From M3007 sp037445225 (GTDB taxonomy: Bacteria; Bacteroidota; Bacteroidia; Chitinophagales; Saprospiraceae), in assembly GCA_037445225.1 (NCBI GenBank), contig JBBIKW010000010.1, positions 1 to 64,000 of the forward strand: 64,000 nt of DNA. The letters are read 5' to 3'. Of this stretch, positions 27,027 to 36,400 are shown piece by piece; position 1 is the first letter of the stretch; each line of letters opens with the position of its first letter. Below the pieces are notes generated by a model. The model saw only the letters and a list, made by a program, of their open reading frames with translations. It made no database searches and was not told the DNA's origin. Position numbers and translations under genes: made by a program.

Positions 27027-27440
27027 ATGTCTTTGACACCCGAAGCGATCTTTCACCGCATGTTCGACAACGACCCCTTCAGTCAATGGATGGGCATGGA
27101 GTTGGTGTCGGTGGGGGTGGGCAGCTGCACCTTGCGCATGGTGGTGCGCCCAGAGATGACTAACGGTTTTGGCGTGGCGCATGGGGGCATAACGTTCTCG
27201 CTGGCCGACAGTGCCTTTGCCTTCGCCTGCAATTCGCGCGGTCGACACGCTGTATCCATACACTGCACCATTGAGCATGTGGCTCCGGTACGGGCAGGGG
27301 ATGAACTGTTGGCAATAGCCAGCGAAGACTGCGTCAGCAATAGCCTATCGCATTACGCCGTGCGCGTGCAGCGTGCCGACGGCACCTTGGTCGCCCTTTT
27401 TCGAGGCTTAGCCTATCGCAAAGGGCGCGAATGGGAATAG
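27027..27440 (+). CDS. PaaI-like hotdog-fold thioesterase
   Basis: 137 residues, single hotdog domain. The motif NGFGVAHGGITFSLAD holds the HGG turn and the catalytic aspartate region of PaaI/YbgC-like acyl-CoA thioesterases. It starts 16 bases after the dehydrogenase and is very likely co-transcribed. It probably releases CoA from stalled hydroxylated acyl- or aryl-CoA intermediates; exact substrate not inferable. Confidence 0.9.
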   Translation: MSLTPEAIFHRMFDNDPFSQWMGMELVSVGVGSCTLRMVVRPEMTNGFGVAHGGITFSLADSAFAFACNSRGRHAVSIHCTIEHVAPVRAGDELLAIASEDCVSNSLSHYAVRVQRADGTLVALFRGLAYRKGREWE

Positions 27441-27563
27441 TTTTTGCTACTCTCCCTGTATCCCCCTAAACTCCTTTAAAATCTTACCCTCTTCGTCCCG
27501 TTTTCCTGCCTCTCGGGGGCGTCGCCTGCCGCGGCGTTTACGCTGAGCAAGCTCTTTTTGGCT

Positions 27564-28898
27564 ATGAAAAGTCTGCTTCTGCTTTTGTTGAGTTGGGCCT
27601 ATGCTGTCTGGGCATTTGGCGGTCAACGCATCTCACCGGTGGTGAGCTTGGAGGGAGCGCCTCCTTCGTGCTGGGGCATGGCTGATGGCCGCTGGACATT
27701 GACCCTCGAACAAGGCGCCGTCCCGGTATCGTTTACGTGGACATTACTTTCTTCGGGAATAGAGGGAAACGGTCAGTTGACCGAGATAGGGCAGCCCTTC
27801 CACCTTACCGCGCTGCGCGCCGGTACGTACCGCTTTATCTTTACTGCTGCGGACGGGGCAATCCAGGCGGTGGACACTGTTCTGTCCGAGCCACAGCTCT
27901 TGCAAGGCAGCCTGTTTGTCTTTGAGCCGCCCGACCCCTGTGTGCGGCCGGGATGGGCCATAGGGTTTGCCAAAGCGGAGGGTGGAACTCCTCCGTACAC
28001 CTATCGCTGGTCGGACGGCACCTCTTCAATGCGTTTAGATAGCATCACCTCGGGATTTTGGAGCGTTGAGGTGACGGATGCCCGCGGCTGCCGCACCATT
28101 ATCGACTCTGCCCTTGCATTGCCCGAGCCGCTGCAGGCGGAGGTGAGGGTGTCGGGAGTGCGCTGTGCCGGCCAAAAGGATGGGCGCCTCACGTTAGACA
28201 GCATCCACGGAGGGGTGCCGCCTTACCATTGGCAGCTTGACGGCATAGCTGCTCAAGGGCAGAGAACGTGGGAAGGGTTGGCGCCGGGATGGTATCAACT
28301 TTTAGTAGTCGACGCTGTTGGTTGCTCGCTGCAGGTGGCGGCGTTGGTACCGGATGGACCGTCGTTCTCCTTAGATACAGGGCCGGATACCACTATTGTG
28401 TTGGGCGACACCTTGTATCGCTGGCTGACCGCCGACCAGCCGCTCAAAGAGGTGAGGTGGCAGCCTACTCGTGGAGTTGTTTTGCACGAGCTGCCCCTTA
28501 TCGGCTTAGCGCCCTACGTCAGCACGACCTACCACATCACGGCTGTCAGTACGGAGGGCTGTACGGCGGGTGCTACCTTGCGCGTAGAGGTGAAGCGCGA
28601 GCGCGATGTGTATGCACCCAATGTGTTTTGGCCGGAGGCTGCGCTGCTCGAAAACCGAACGTTTACGCTCTGGGGAGAGGGGGGCGTCGAGCAGATCGCT
28701 CTCTTACAGGTATTCGACCGCTGGGGGCAGCTGTGCTTCGAGGGGCGTCAGTTGCCGATAGGTGTGTCTGCTGTAGGGTGGGACGGCACTGTGCTTGGGC
28801 AGCAGGCGCCGGCGGGCGTCTACACTTGGCGAGCAGTTGTTCGCGATGTCCGAGGGCGCGAGGTACTGCTTAGCGGCGAGGTGACGCTCGTGCGCTGA
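27564..28898 (+). CDS. SprB-repeat protein with T9SS type B (gliding-associated) C-terminal domain
   Basis: 444 residues from the ATG at 27564. A signal peptide (about 18-20 residues) is followed by three SprB-like repeats (TPPYTYRWSDG and VPPYHWQLDG motifs) to about residue 265, and then a spacer. The C-terminal domain from about 350 (DVYAPNVFWP ... FDRWGQLCFEG ... VGWDGTV ... VTLVR) is the gliding motility-associated, type B T9SS sorting domain. It should be exported by T9SS and anchored or released at the surface, in the manner of SprB-type proteins. Its stop abuts the convergent phosphohexomutase gene with no spacer. Confidence 0.88.
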   Translation: MKSLLLLLLSWAYAVWAFGGQRISPVVSLEGAPPSCWGMADGRWTLTLEQGAVPVSFTWTLLSSGIEGNGQLTEIGQPFHLTALRAGTYRFIFTAADGAIQAVDTVLSEPQLLQGSLFVFEPPDPCVRPGWAIGFAKAEGGTPPYTYRWSDGTSSMRLDSITSGFWSVEVTDARGCRTIIDSALALPEPLQAEVRVSGVRCAGQKDGRLTLDSIHGGVPPYHWQLDGIAAQGQRTWEGLAPGWYQLLVVDAVGCSLQVAALVPDGPSFSLDTGPDTTIVLGDTLYRWLTADQPLKEVRWQPTRGVVLHELPLIGLAPYVSTTYHITAVSTEGCTAGATLRVEVKRERDVYAPNVFWPEAALLENRTFTLWGEGGVEQIALLQVFDRWGQLCFEGRQLPIGVSAVGWDGTVLGQQAPAGVYTWRAVVRDVRGREVLLSGEVTLVR

Positions 28899-30299
28899 CT
28901 ACAGGATGGTATTGCGGGCAGCGTCCAACATGCGGCGGCATTCAGCGGCGTCGGGCCCCTGTGCATAGACGCGTAAGACGGGTTCCGTGCCGCTGGCCCG
29001 CAACATTACCCATCGCTCTTCGCCTAAGAGGAACTTCCAGCCGTCGATGTCTTCCACCGATTGAACGGTGTATGGGCCAAAGCGACTGTACTGTCGGCTA
29101 CGGCAGGCGGCAATGACCGCTTGCTTTTGTTCTTCCGAAATATGCAAGTCGTCTCGGTCGAAGGCGAAAGGCCCTACGATGTCGTACACTTCTTTTACCA
29201 AACCCTTGATTGTTCTGCCCGTCTTGGCCATAAATTCCAAGATGAGTAGCCCTATCCAGATGCCGTCGCGCTCGGGAATATGCCCTTTGACGGCCAGTCC
29301 GCCCGACTCTTCGCCACCCACAAGCACGTCTTCGCGCGTCATAATTTCGGCAATGTACTTGAAGCCGACGGGCGTGATGGCGTACGGGAGGCCAAAGGCT
29401 TCGGCCATCTTGCGCAACTTATCCGTGACGGAGAAAGTGAAGACCACCTTTCCGCGCATGCCCTTGTAGCGGTACAGGTAAAGCAGCAAGATGAGCAGCA
29501 GGTGGTGGCTATCCACAAAATTGCCGTCTTCGTCGTACATGCCGATGCGGTCGGCATCGCCGTCGTTAGCCAGGCCGGCAGCGATCTTAGGGTTTTTGCG
29601 CACCAGCTCGCTCAAGGTCTGGAGGTTTCGATGGATGGGCTCGGGCGCTTGGCCGTGCATGCCTGGGTTCCAGTCGCAGCGCAGAAACACTGAGCGGGGC
29701 AACAATTTGCGCACGGCATTTTGCCCAGCGCCGTACATGGCATCGTATGCCAATCGGCCGGCGCTCGCTTTGATAGCCTTCAGGTCGAAATGCTTGCGGA
29801 CGTGGCGCAGGTAGAGCGCCTCCAAATCGGCGTCTACGTAGAGTTTCCTCTCGCACAGTTCGGCTATGGAGGGAAGGGTCTCAAGCGTACAGGTCTCCGG
29901 CACCAGGGCTTCGACTGCAGCCACTTCGGCCGGTATCATAGGACCGCCATAAGCTGCCTTTAGCTTGTAGCCGTTATAGCTCGGCGGATTGTGACTGGCA
30001 GTAATGACGACGCCGAGGTCGCTCTTTGTCTTCACCACTCCCAACGACACCATGGGCGTAGATACAAAGCCGGTGCTCACGTGGCACTTGATGCCGTACG
30101 CACCTAAGACGCGAGCCGTCGTCTGAGCAAAGAGCAAACCGCCAAAACGACAATCGTAGCCGATGACCGCGCGCTTCATCCGACGCGCCTTCATGTAGCG
30201 CGCCGTAGCTTCTGCCACGCGCTTAACATTTTCCACAGTATAGTCGTCGGCGATGATGGCGCGCCAACCATCGGTGCCAAAGCGTATAGGTACAGCCAT
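28899..30299 (-). CDS. Phosphoglucomutase/phosphomannomutase family protein
   Basis: 466 residues, complete alpha-D-phosphohexomutase. The phosphoserine loop TASHNP, the Mg2+ loop DGDADR, the sugar-specificity loop GGEESGG and the phosphate-binding RASGTEP are all present. It interconverts hexose 1- and 6-phosphates, feeding glycogen, nucleotide sugars and envelope glycans; glucose versus mannose cannot be decided from these motifs. It is monocistronic, facing the SprB-repeat gene tail to tail. Confidence 0.92.
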   Translation of the reverse strand: MAVPIRFGTDGWRAIIADDYTVENVKRVAEATARYMKARRMKRAVIGYDCRFGGLLFAQTTARVLGAYGIKCHVSTGFVSTPMVSLGVVKTKSDLGVVITASHNPPSYNGYKLKAAYGGPMIPAEVAAVEALVPETCTLETLPSIAELCERKLYVDADLEALYLRHVRKHFDLKAIKASAGRLAYDAMYGAGQNAVRKLLPRSVFLRCDWNPGMHGQAPEPIHRNLQTLSELVRKNPKIAAGLANDGDADRIGMYDEDGNFVDSHHLLLILLLYLYRYKGMRGKVVFTFSVTDKLRKMAEAFGLPYAITPVGFKYIAEIMTREDVLVGGEESGGLAVKGHIPERDGIWIGLLILEFMAKTGRTIKGLVKEVYDIVGPFAFDRDDLHISEEQKQAVIAACRSRQYSRFGPYTVQSVEDIDGWKFLLGEERWVMLRASGTEPVLRVYAQGPDAAECRRMLDAARNTIL

Positions 30300-30375
30300 A
30301 GGTGAAAAATAGGTTTAAAGCAATGAGCTGAGGACCTTCCCCACCAGCCGCCGGCAAAAATATCGGTAGGCAGCG

Positions 30376-30383
30376 TACTTTTG
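30376..30383 (+). promoter_or_regulatory. TACTTTTG box upstream of the thioredoxin-like gene
   Basis: An exact TAnnTTTG element 51 bases before the ATG at 30434. The in-frame ATG at 30392 lies only 9 bases past the box and would be nearly leaderless. Confidence 0.45.
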
Positions 30384-30433
30384 TTGCCCGCATGGAAAAA
30401 AGCCATTGCTCCTCTGTAAATTGTGATACGCTC

Positions 30434-30991
30434 ATGAAAGGTCTACTCCTTCTATTTATTGCATTTACGGCTTCCTTCGCTCTCCCCACAAAAAGCCAGG
30501 CCCAAATTGTCTATCGGCAGCAACCCTACGCCTTAGACACGGTATATCCCTTCAACATACCGCTGTTGGACATGGACAGCGCAGTGACCTACAACACAAA
30601 GGAAGTCTTAGCCCAACCTCCGGAAGGCATCCAACAGCCCATTGTCGTGGCCTTTTGGTTGACCACCTGTAGGCCGTGTCACCTCGAATTGAGCACCTAT
30701 GCCGCCAATTACGCCCGTTGGAAGGAACAGGCAAACTTTCGGCTGTTGGCCATCTCTATTGACTTTCCGCATCGCTTTCGAGACATCGCCCGCATTGCCC
30801 AACAATACAATTTCCCCTTCGAAGTATATTGGGATGTGCATCGCCTCTTTCGCTCGGTGATGCCTGGCGGCCTCAACGGTCTGCCGCAAGTATTTATCTT
30901 CGACAAAAAAGGCGCATTAGCTTACTACCACAAGGGCTTTCTGCCCGGCGACGAACAGGAGCTGTTCAAAAAAATCTTAGAGCTGCAGTAA
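30434..30991 (+). CDS. Secreted thioredoxin-like (TlpA/AhpC-TSA) protein
   Basis: 185 residues from the ATG at 30434, which begins a clean signal peptide (cleavage near KSQAQ); an in-frame ATG at 30392 would add 14 polar residues before it. The thioredoxin fold has the active site WLTTCRPC near residue 80 and a cis-proline region GLPQVFIFDKKG. Such proteins reduce disulfides in the periplasm. The third residue of the CxxC pair differs from classic CGPC or CPPC. Confidence 0.88.
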   Translation: MKGLLLLFIAFTASFALPTKSQAQIVYRQQPYALDTVYPFNIPLLDMDSAVTYNTKEVLAQPPEGIQQPIVVAFWLTTCRPCHLELSTYAANYARWKEQANFRLLAISIDFPHRFRDIARIAQQYNFPFEVYWDVHRLFRSVMPGGLNGLPQVFIFDKKGALAYYHKGFLPGDEQELFKKILELQ

Positions 30992-31071
30992 AAGCCCGGC
31001 AGACCTCCGCCCTCCCCCTTTGGAGCAACCCTGCCCTTTAGGGGAATGTCTTTATTTGCAGCAGTGACACC

Positions 31072-31611
31072 ATGGACGTCGCACATACCCATCGCGATAT
31101 CGTTGAACGTTGCAAAAAAGGGCACCGAGCGGCCCAATTTGAACTGTATCAGCTGTACGCCAAGGCCATCTACAACACTCTTCTGCGCATGGTGCGCAAC
31201 GCCCACGACGCAGAAGATTTACTGCAAAGTACTTTTATCGAAGTCTTTACAAAGATGGACACCTTCCGATACGAGAGCAGTGTAGGGGCTTGGATAAAGC
31301 GCATCGCCGTCAACAAGGCCATCAATTTTCTCAAGAGCCGCCGTCTCTTCGACGCGCTGACGCCGCAGGAAGACCGCTCGGCGTATGTGGAAATGGAAGA
31401 AGACGATTGGCCCACCCTAACGGTAGAGCGAGTGAACCGGGCAATAAATGCCTTACCCGACGGCTATCGCACCGTATTCACGCTCTATGCCTTAGAGGGC
31501 TACGACCACGAAGAGATTGGCGAAATCTTGGGTATCACGGAGACGACCTCTAAATCCCAGTACAGTCGGGCTAAAGCTCGGCTGCGCGAATTGCTAAAAA
31601 ATGGGCTATGA
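31072..31611 (+). CDS. ECF-type RNA polymerase sigma factor
   Basis: 179 residues. Region 2 (about 20-85) has the DAEDLLQSTFIEVF and WIKRIAVNKAINFLKSR blocks; region 4 (about 120-175) has ALEGYDHEEIGEILGI and the helix SKSQYSRAKARLRELL. It overlaps the next gene by four bases (ATGA), the common arrangement of sigma factor with its membrane-bound regulator. It probably controls its own operon, including the DUF4097-like protein. Confidence 0.94.
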   Translation: MDVAHTHRDIVERCKKGHRAAQFELYQLYAKAIYNTLLRMVRNAHDAEDLLQSTFIEVFTKMDTFRYESSVGAWIKRIAVNKAINFLKSRRLFDALTPQEDRSAYVEMEEDDWPTLTVERVNRAINALPDGYRTVFTLYALEGYDHEEIGEILGITETTSKSQYSRAKARLRELLKNGL

Positions 31612-32378
31612 GTATAGAACGCTTTATTGAGGAGCATCGCGGCGCCTTTGATACGGCAATGTTAGCGGCAGAGGTGTGGGCAGCGATTGCGCGGCAGCTC
31701 GATCGCTGGTCGGAGGCGGATGGCTTAGCGCGTTACATCGCCCAGCACCGCTTCCTGTTCGATGATGGCGGCCCGCAGGCGCAGCTTTGGGGGCGCATTG
31801 CTGAGCAGCTGCCGTCGCCTCATGACCCATTGGAAACATTTATCGCACAAAACCGCGCGGCGCTCGATACCCAGGAGCCAGACCCACGGCTTTGGCCGAA
31901 GCTGCTTCGCCCTTTGCCGCCTTCGCATACCGCTCGCCTCCGTTGGCTGCGCCCTTTGCGCTTAACCGCAGCGGCCATAACCCTGTTGCTTACCGGCGTC
32001 GCTTTAGGCCTCTGGTACGGCCATCGCCAAACGGCCAGCACGCCCAAACTTACTTTAAGCGACCTATCTCCTGAGTACGCCGAAGCGGAGCGCTATTTCC
32101 AACGCGAGATCCGGCAAAGAAAACATCGCCTCGGCCACTTCTCGCTCTCCTATAGCCGAAACACAGTTATGGAGGATCTCCGTCAGATGGATATAGCCAT
32201 GGCCGAGCTGCAGGCCGAGCTCGCACAAGTGCCCCCAACACAAAGAGAGCCCATCATCCGCGCTATGATCGAGAACTATAAAGCCCGAATAGCTATCCTG
32301 GAGCGCGTCTTGCAGTATCTAGAACGGCAAAACAAAGCACCGACAAACAGCGGGGATCATGACACTGAGAAAATTTAG
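31608..32378 (+). CDS. Membrane protein with three N-terminal FIxxNRxxFD..LW repeats, putative anti-sigma factor
   Basis: 256 residues. Three tandem units of about 36-40 residues at about 3-35, 42-75 and 76-108 share the pattern FIxxHR/NRxxFDxxxPxxxLWxxIxxQLP. One membrane helix follows (about 121-140), then a charged helical region to the end. The single-copy form of this N-terminal motif occurs next to Bacteroidota ECF sigma factors, so I infer that the cytoplasmic part binds the sigma factor; the triplication is unusual. It overlaps the sigma gene by 4 bases and the downstream gene by 20 bases. There is no zinc-binding HxxxCxxC motif. Confidence 0.72.
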   Translation: MSIERFIEEHRGAFDTAMLAAEVWAAIARQLDRWSEADGLARYIAQHRFLFDDGGPQAQLWGRIAEQLPSPHDPLETFIAQNRAALDTQEPDPRLWPKLLRPLPPSHTARLRWLRPLRLTAAAITLLLTGVALGLWYGHRQTASTPKLTLSDLSPEYAEAERYFQREIRQRKHRLGHFSLSYSRNTVMEDLRQMDIAMAELQAELAQVPPTQREPIIRAMIENYKARIAILERVLQYLERQNKAPTNSGDHDTEKI

Positions 32379-33486
32379 CGCGCTACTGGCCTTCGTCGCT
32401 ATCGCCAGTGGAGGGCACCCGCCCGCCGCACAAGCTGACCAGCCCAAACAAGCGTTCGAAAAGAAGATCTTTCGTGAATTCACTATTGCGCCCTCCGGCA
32501 CTACAGCTATCTACAACAAGTACGGCGATGTAACGGTGAAGGCATGGGAGAATCGCTCGGTCAAGATAGACATTACTATCATAGTTAACGCTCCCGACCG
32601 GCGCACAGCCGACCGCACGTTCGAACGCATCCAGGTGAATTTTCTCCACACGGCCGACTACGTCAAGGCAGAGACTGTCATCGAGCCCGACTCGCGCCTC
32701 AGTTTCACCTTCTTTGACAGAAGCGCCGTCGATTTTAAGGTGCACTACTGCGTTTGGCTTCCCGCGCAAAACCAACTCGACCTAAAGAATCGATATGGCA
32801 ATGCCCGCGTTTCGAACTTAAGCGGCCCACTAACGGCCGAAATCCGCTACGGCAACCTCGTAGGAGAACGCCTCGGCAGCGATGCCGACCTATCGCTCGG
32901 ATATGCGGACGCGACCTTTGACCAGCTGCACCGCCTCACTGGCTACGTCAGTTATTCTCATCTAAAAGTAGACCGCGCGGGAGAGGTCAGCTTGGACATG
33001 CGCTATTCGGAGCTGCGCATCGCGCAGGCAAAAGAGGTGCGCCTCATTTCCAAGTACGATAAGTTTAGCTTCGACCAGGTGGAAACGCTGCGCTTGCAGA
33101 CGCGCTATTCCGAGCTGCGCGCCCGACAGCTGTCTTCGCTCTTTCTCACCGCCCAATATACCGATACCCGCTTGGAGCGCGTAGACTGGTTGTTGGATGC
33201 AGACCTCACCTACAGCCAGCTGGCCGTAACGGTGTTGGGGAGGCAATTTTCCGAAGCGCGCCTCCAAGGCAAGTACACCGACGTGAAGATGGGAGTAGAA
33301 GCTGGAACGGCTTTTCGCTTGGAGGCACAAGGCAAGCAACTCGATGTGCGGGCGCCTTCTTTAGCCCACCTATCGCGTCGAGAAGACCAACCCGGCGTCG
33401 TTCGCGTCTCCGGCTTTGCCGGGAACGCTAAGGCGCAGCGCCTCATCACCGCGCAGCTGCAGAACAGCGATTTTGTCTTGAAATAA
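32359..33486 (+). CDS. DUF4097-like secreted beta-repeat protein
   Basis: 375 residues. A signal peptide (about 26 residues) is followed by a repetitive beta-rich body with recurring YGN, YSEL and YTD turns about every 20-25 residues, as in DUF4097/head-GIN-type putative adhesins, which form beta-helix-like folds. It is the third gene of a sigma factor operon in the order normally seen in Bacteroidota, so it is likely an envelope protein under that sigma factor. It overlaps the previous gene by 20 bases. Function unknown. Confidence 0.75.
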   Translation: MTLRKFSALLAFVAIASGGHPPAAQADQPKQAFEKKIFREFTIAPSGTTAIYNKYGDVTVKAWENRSVKIDITIIVNAPDRRTADRTFERIQVNFLHTADYVKAETVIEPDSRLSFTFFDRSAVDFKVHYCVWLPAQNQLDLKNRYGNARVSNLSGPLTAEIRYGNLVGERLGSDADLSLGYADATFDQLHRLTGYVSYSHLKVDRAGEVSLDMRYSELRIAQAKEVRLISKYDKFSFDQVETLRLQTRYSELRARQLSSLFLTAQYTDTRLERVDWLLDADLTYSQLAVTVLGRQFSEARLQGKYTDVKMGVEAGTAFRLEAQGKQLDVRAPSLAHLSRREDQPGVVRVSGFAGNAKAQRLITAQLQNSDFVLK

Positions 33487-33497
33487 CTCCTTGCGCG

Positions 33498-36400
33498 TTA
33501 TGGCGACGAGCCGGCCTTCGACACCTCTTCGCACAGCGAAAGCGGCAGCTCGATCCAAAATTCGGTGCCCTCTCCTGGCCACGTGGTGAAATCAATGCGC
33601 CCCTCATGGGCTTCGATAATGCGCTTGCAGATGGCTAATCCTAAGCCGCTGCCCGAGCTTTTCGTGGTGAAGTTGGGCTCAAAGACGCGCAGCTGGATTT
33701 CGGGAGGAATGCCGCCGCCGTTGTCCCGCACCCGTATTATCGAGTATCCGTTTTTAGCGGCCAGCGACAAGACGATACGCCCTTTTCGGCCCGGGGGGAT
33801 GGCCTGCGTCGCATTGATGACGAGGTTGTTGAGCACGCGGATGAGGTGGTTCTTATCGCCTTGGATGTGTAGGCGTTCCTGCGGCAGCTCGAGGTTCATT
33901 TCCACCTCTCGGTTTTCGGTAAAGAGGTCGTACACGCTTTCTACCAAGTCGTTGAGCACGATATCGTGCTTGTTGCGCAGGTCAGTGTTGGCAAAGAGGG
34001 AGAATTCCGTGGCAATTTGCGCTAAGGAATCGATCTGCTCGATCAATCGGGCAATGGCTTTTTTGAGATAAGCGGCCGCCTGTTCGGGGTTGCTCGACAG
34101 GCGTTCGAGCTGCTGCATCGACAGCTTGATGGTGGTCAATGGGTTCTTGATGTCGTGGGCTACCTGCCGGGCCATCTCTCGCCAGGCGCTCTCGCGCTCT
34201 AGGCGAATGAGCTGGGCCTTAGATGCTTCCAATTTCTCCACCATGCGGTTATACTCTTCAATGAGCGAGCTGATCTCGTCGCCTGCTGGCGCCGCATATT
34301 CCAAGGGTTCGTTTTTACCCTCTAATTGAAGGCGCTGGATCTTGTTGGAAATCAGTTTCAGCGGGCTGATGATGGAGTTGGACAGGGTGTAGGAGGCCGC
34401 ATAAGCGATAAACAGCAAAAAGACGTAGACGCTGGCCAACAGGCCGATGAAATCCGATGCTTCAGGGCCGATCTGTGGCTTAGAGGTATTGTAGGGTATG
34501 CCTACGAAACCAAGCAGCTGGTTTTTGTCGTTGCGCAGCGCCAGATAGCGGTGGAGATAGGGAATGCCGCCCGCATACTCTTGAACGGCGCTTTCGAGTT
34601 CAGAGGTGCGGATAAGGTATGCCCATGCCTGCAAACTCATCCGGTCGGGCAAGACACCCATCCAAACCAGTGGACTTTGTGTGGAAAAGAGCAGTCGCCC
34701 ATCTGAGAAAAAGCAATTGACGTCGAGCGAAAGCCCCGCCGCCTGCGGCGCGAGGATCTGCGGAACGATTTGGGAAAGGCTATCGCTTTGAGGAGACGCA
34801 TCGCTGAGCTGGATGCGTAAGTAGGTCATTAGGGTTTCCACCTTGCGGTCTTGGGTGGTTTGCCTCTGCTGGCGCGCCTGTGCGTCGAAATGGAAATAAG
34901 TAAGGGCAATAGCGCCGGCAAATCCGATGCCGATGAGGGCGAACGTCCGGTAGTGGATCCGCACAGATAGCGAGCCCTGACTAGAAAAGCGCGGTGAGTA
35001 ATGCGAAGGGAAGGAGTTCAGCAGGGCAATCGCTGTGGCGATTAGGAGGCTTGAGACAAACCAGACGGAGAAGAAAAAGAGCGGCTTGCGGAAGCCGCCT
35101 ATCGTTCGGCCAATAGCAGCAGCGGCTGTCCCGTCGGGCGTACTGTATACCGTATATACCCGTCGCTGAGGCTGTTCTACCATGCGCTCTTTAGCGTAGC
35201 CGCGCGGAAGGTTTTGGGAAAACACCGCGTGGCTGACGGTGCCGCGTTCTACGACCAAATAGCCGTATCGCTGTACAGCATAGTCGTAGTCCGACAGCCG
35301 CACCATTCCCTTATAGGGCTCTTTATAAAACAGTTCCACATACACCTGCTGTGGGTTGGGAAAGACGTGGTCGAAGAAATAGTACAGTTCCACCGGCTGT
35401 GCGGGGTCATTCATGCGCCGATGTACCGTGCGCACCATGTAGCGGGCAATGCCTTTGTCGCTAATGCAGAAGCGCACCTGTGGGAAGTCGCTGGCCACGG
35501 GTATGCCTCGCTCCCAGTAGGCATCGACAATGCTAGCGCGCGCTTCTATCTGGTCTCGGGGCAACACCGCCCCCGACTCGTCAAAGGCGAATACCGACAG
35601 GCGGTAATTCTGAAAGAGATAGCTATACGGATACACGTGCTCGTAGGCCCGCTGACGCAGGGTGGCAGCAAGCGGGCGGAAGGGCCAGGCTTTTAGCAGG
35701 CGGCTACCTACTACCGTATCTTCTTCCAACCGCCGCGCTATCTCTCGGAGCTGCTGCTCGGCTTGTAAGCTGTCCCGACCCACCGCTAAAGCCTCTGCAT
35801 ACCTCTGTTGCGTCTGCTGATCTCGCTGCTCTTGGGTAGAGTACAGCGCCCACGTAGCCACCGCTGAAAACAACATTAAGCAAACGGCCAATAGGACGAG
35901 TCGATGGAGGCGCTGCGCAAAAGAGATGGCTACCAGCACCGTGTAGGCGGCAGAAAAGGCTATAGCCAACCCCAAAGTAGAATAGGGCAAGATGCGAGCG
36001 ACACCCACGAGCGCTAAAACGACGCCTGCGCCTACCGTCCACGCTATTGCGCGCTCGCGGCCTTCCGAGCACAGCCGGTGAGAGAGAAAAACAAGGCGGT
36101 GCTGCAGCAAGAACAAAGCCAGCTGAATGACCAGCAAACCCGCTAAAGCCCCCCCCGCAAAACCCTCTGTGTTGCGCAGCAAATTGTCAAAGTCGAATGC
36201 AATGCCCGAATGATACACCAGCCGCCGACATAGGTCGATAAGACCGATGGCTATTCCGACTACTGCGGCATATCCTAAGGCACTCAGACCCCGCCGCGTC
36301 GCCTTGGATAAGGATATGCCGACGTTTTCCATCCGACCGACGCGATGCAGAAATACGGCAAACCACAACAGAAGTCCGGCATGCAGCAGAAAGTCCCCCA

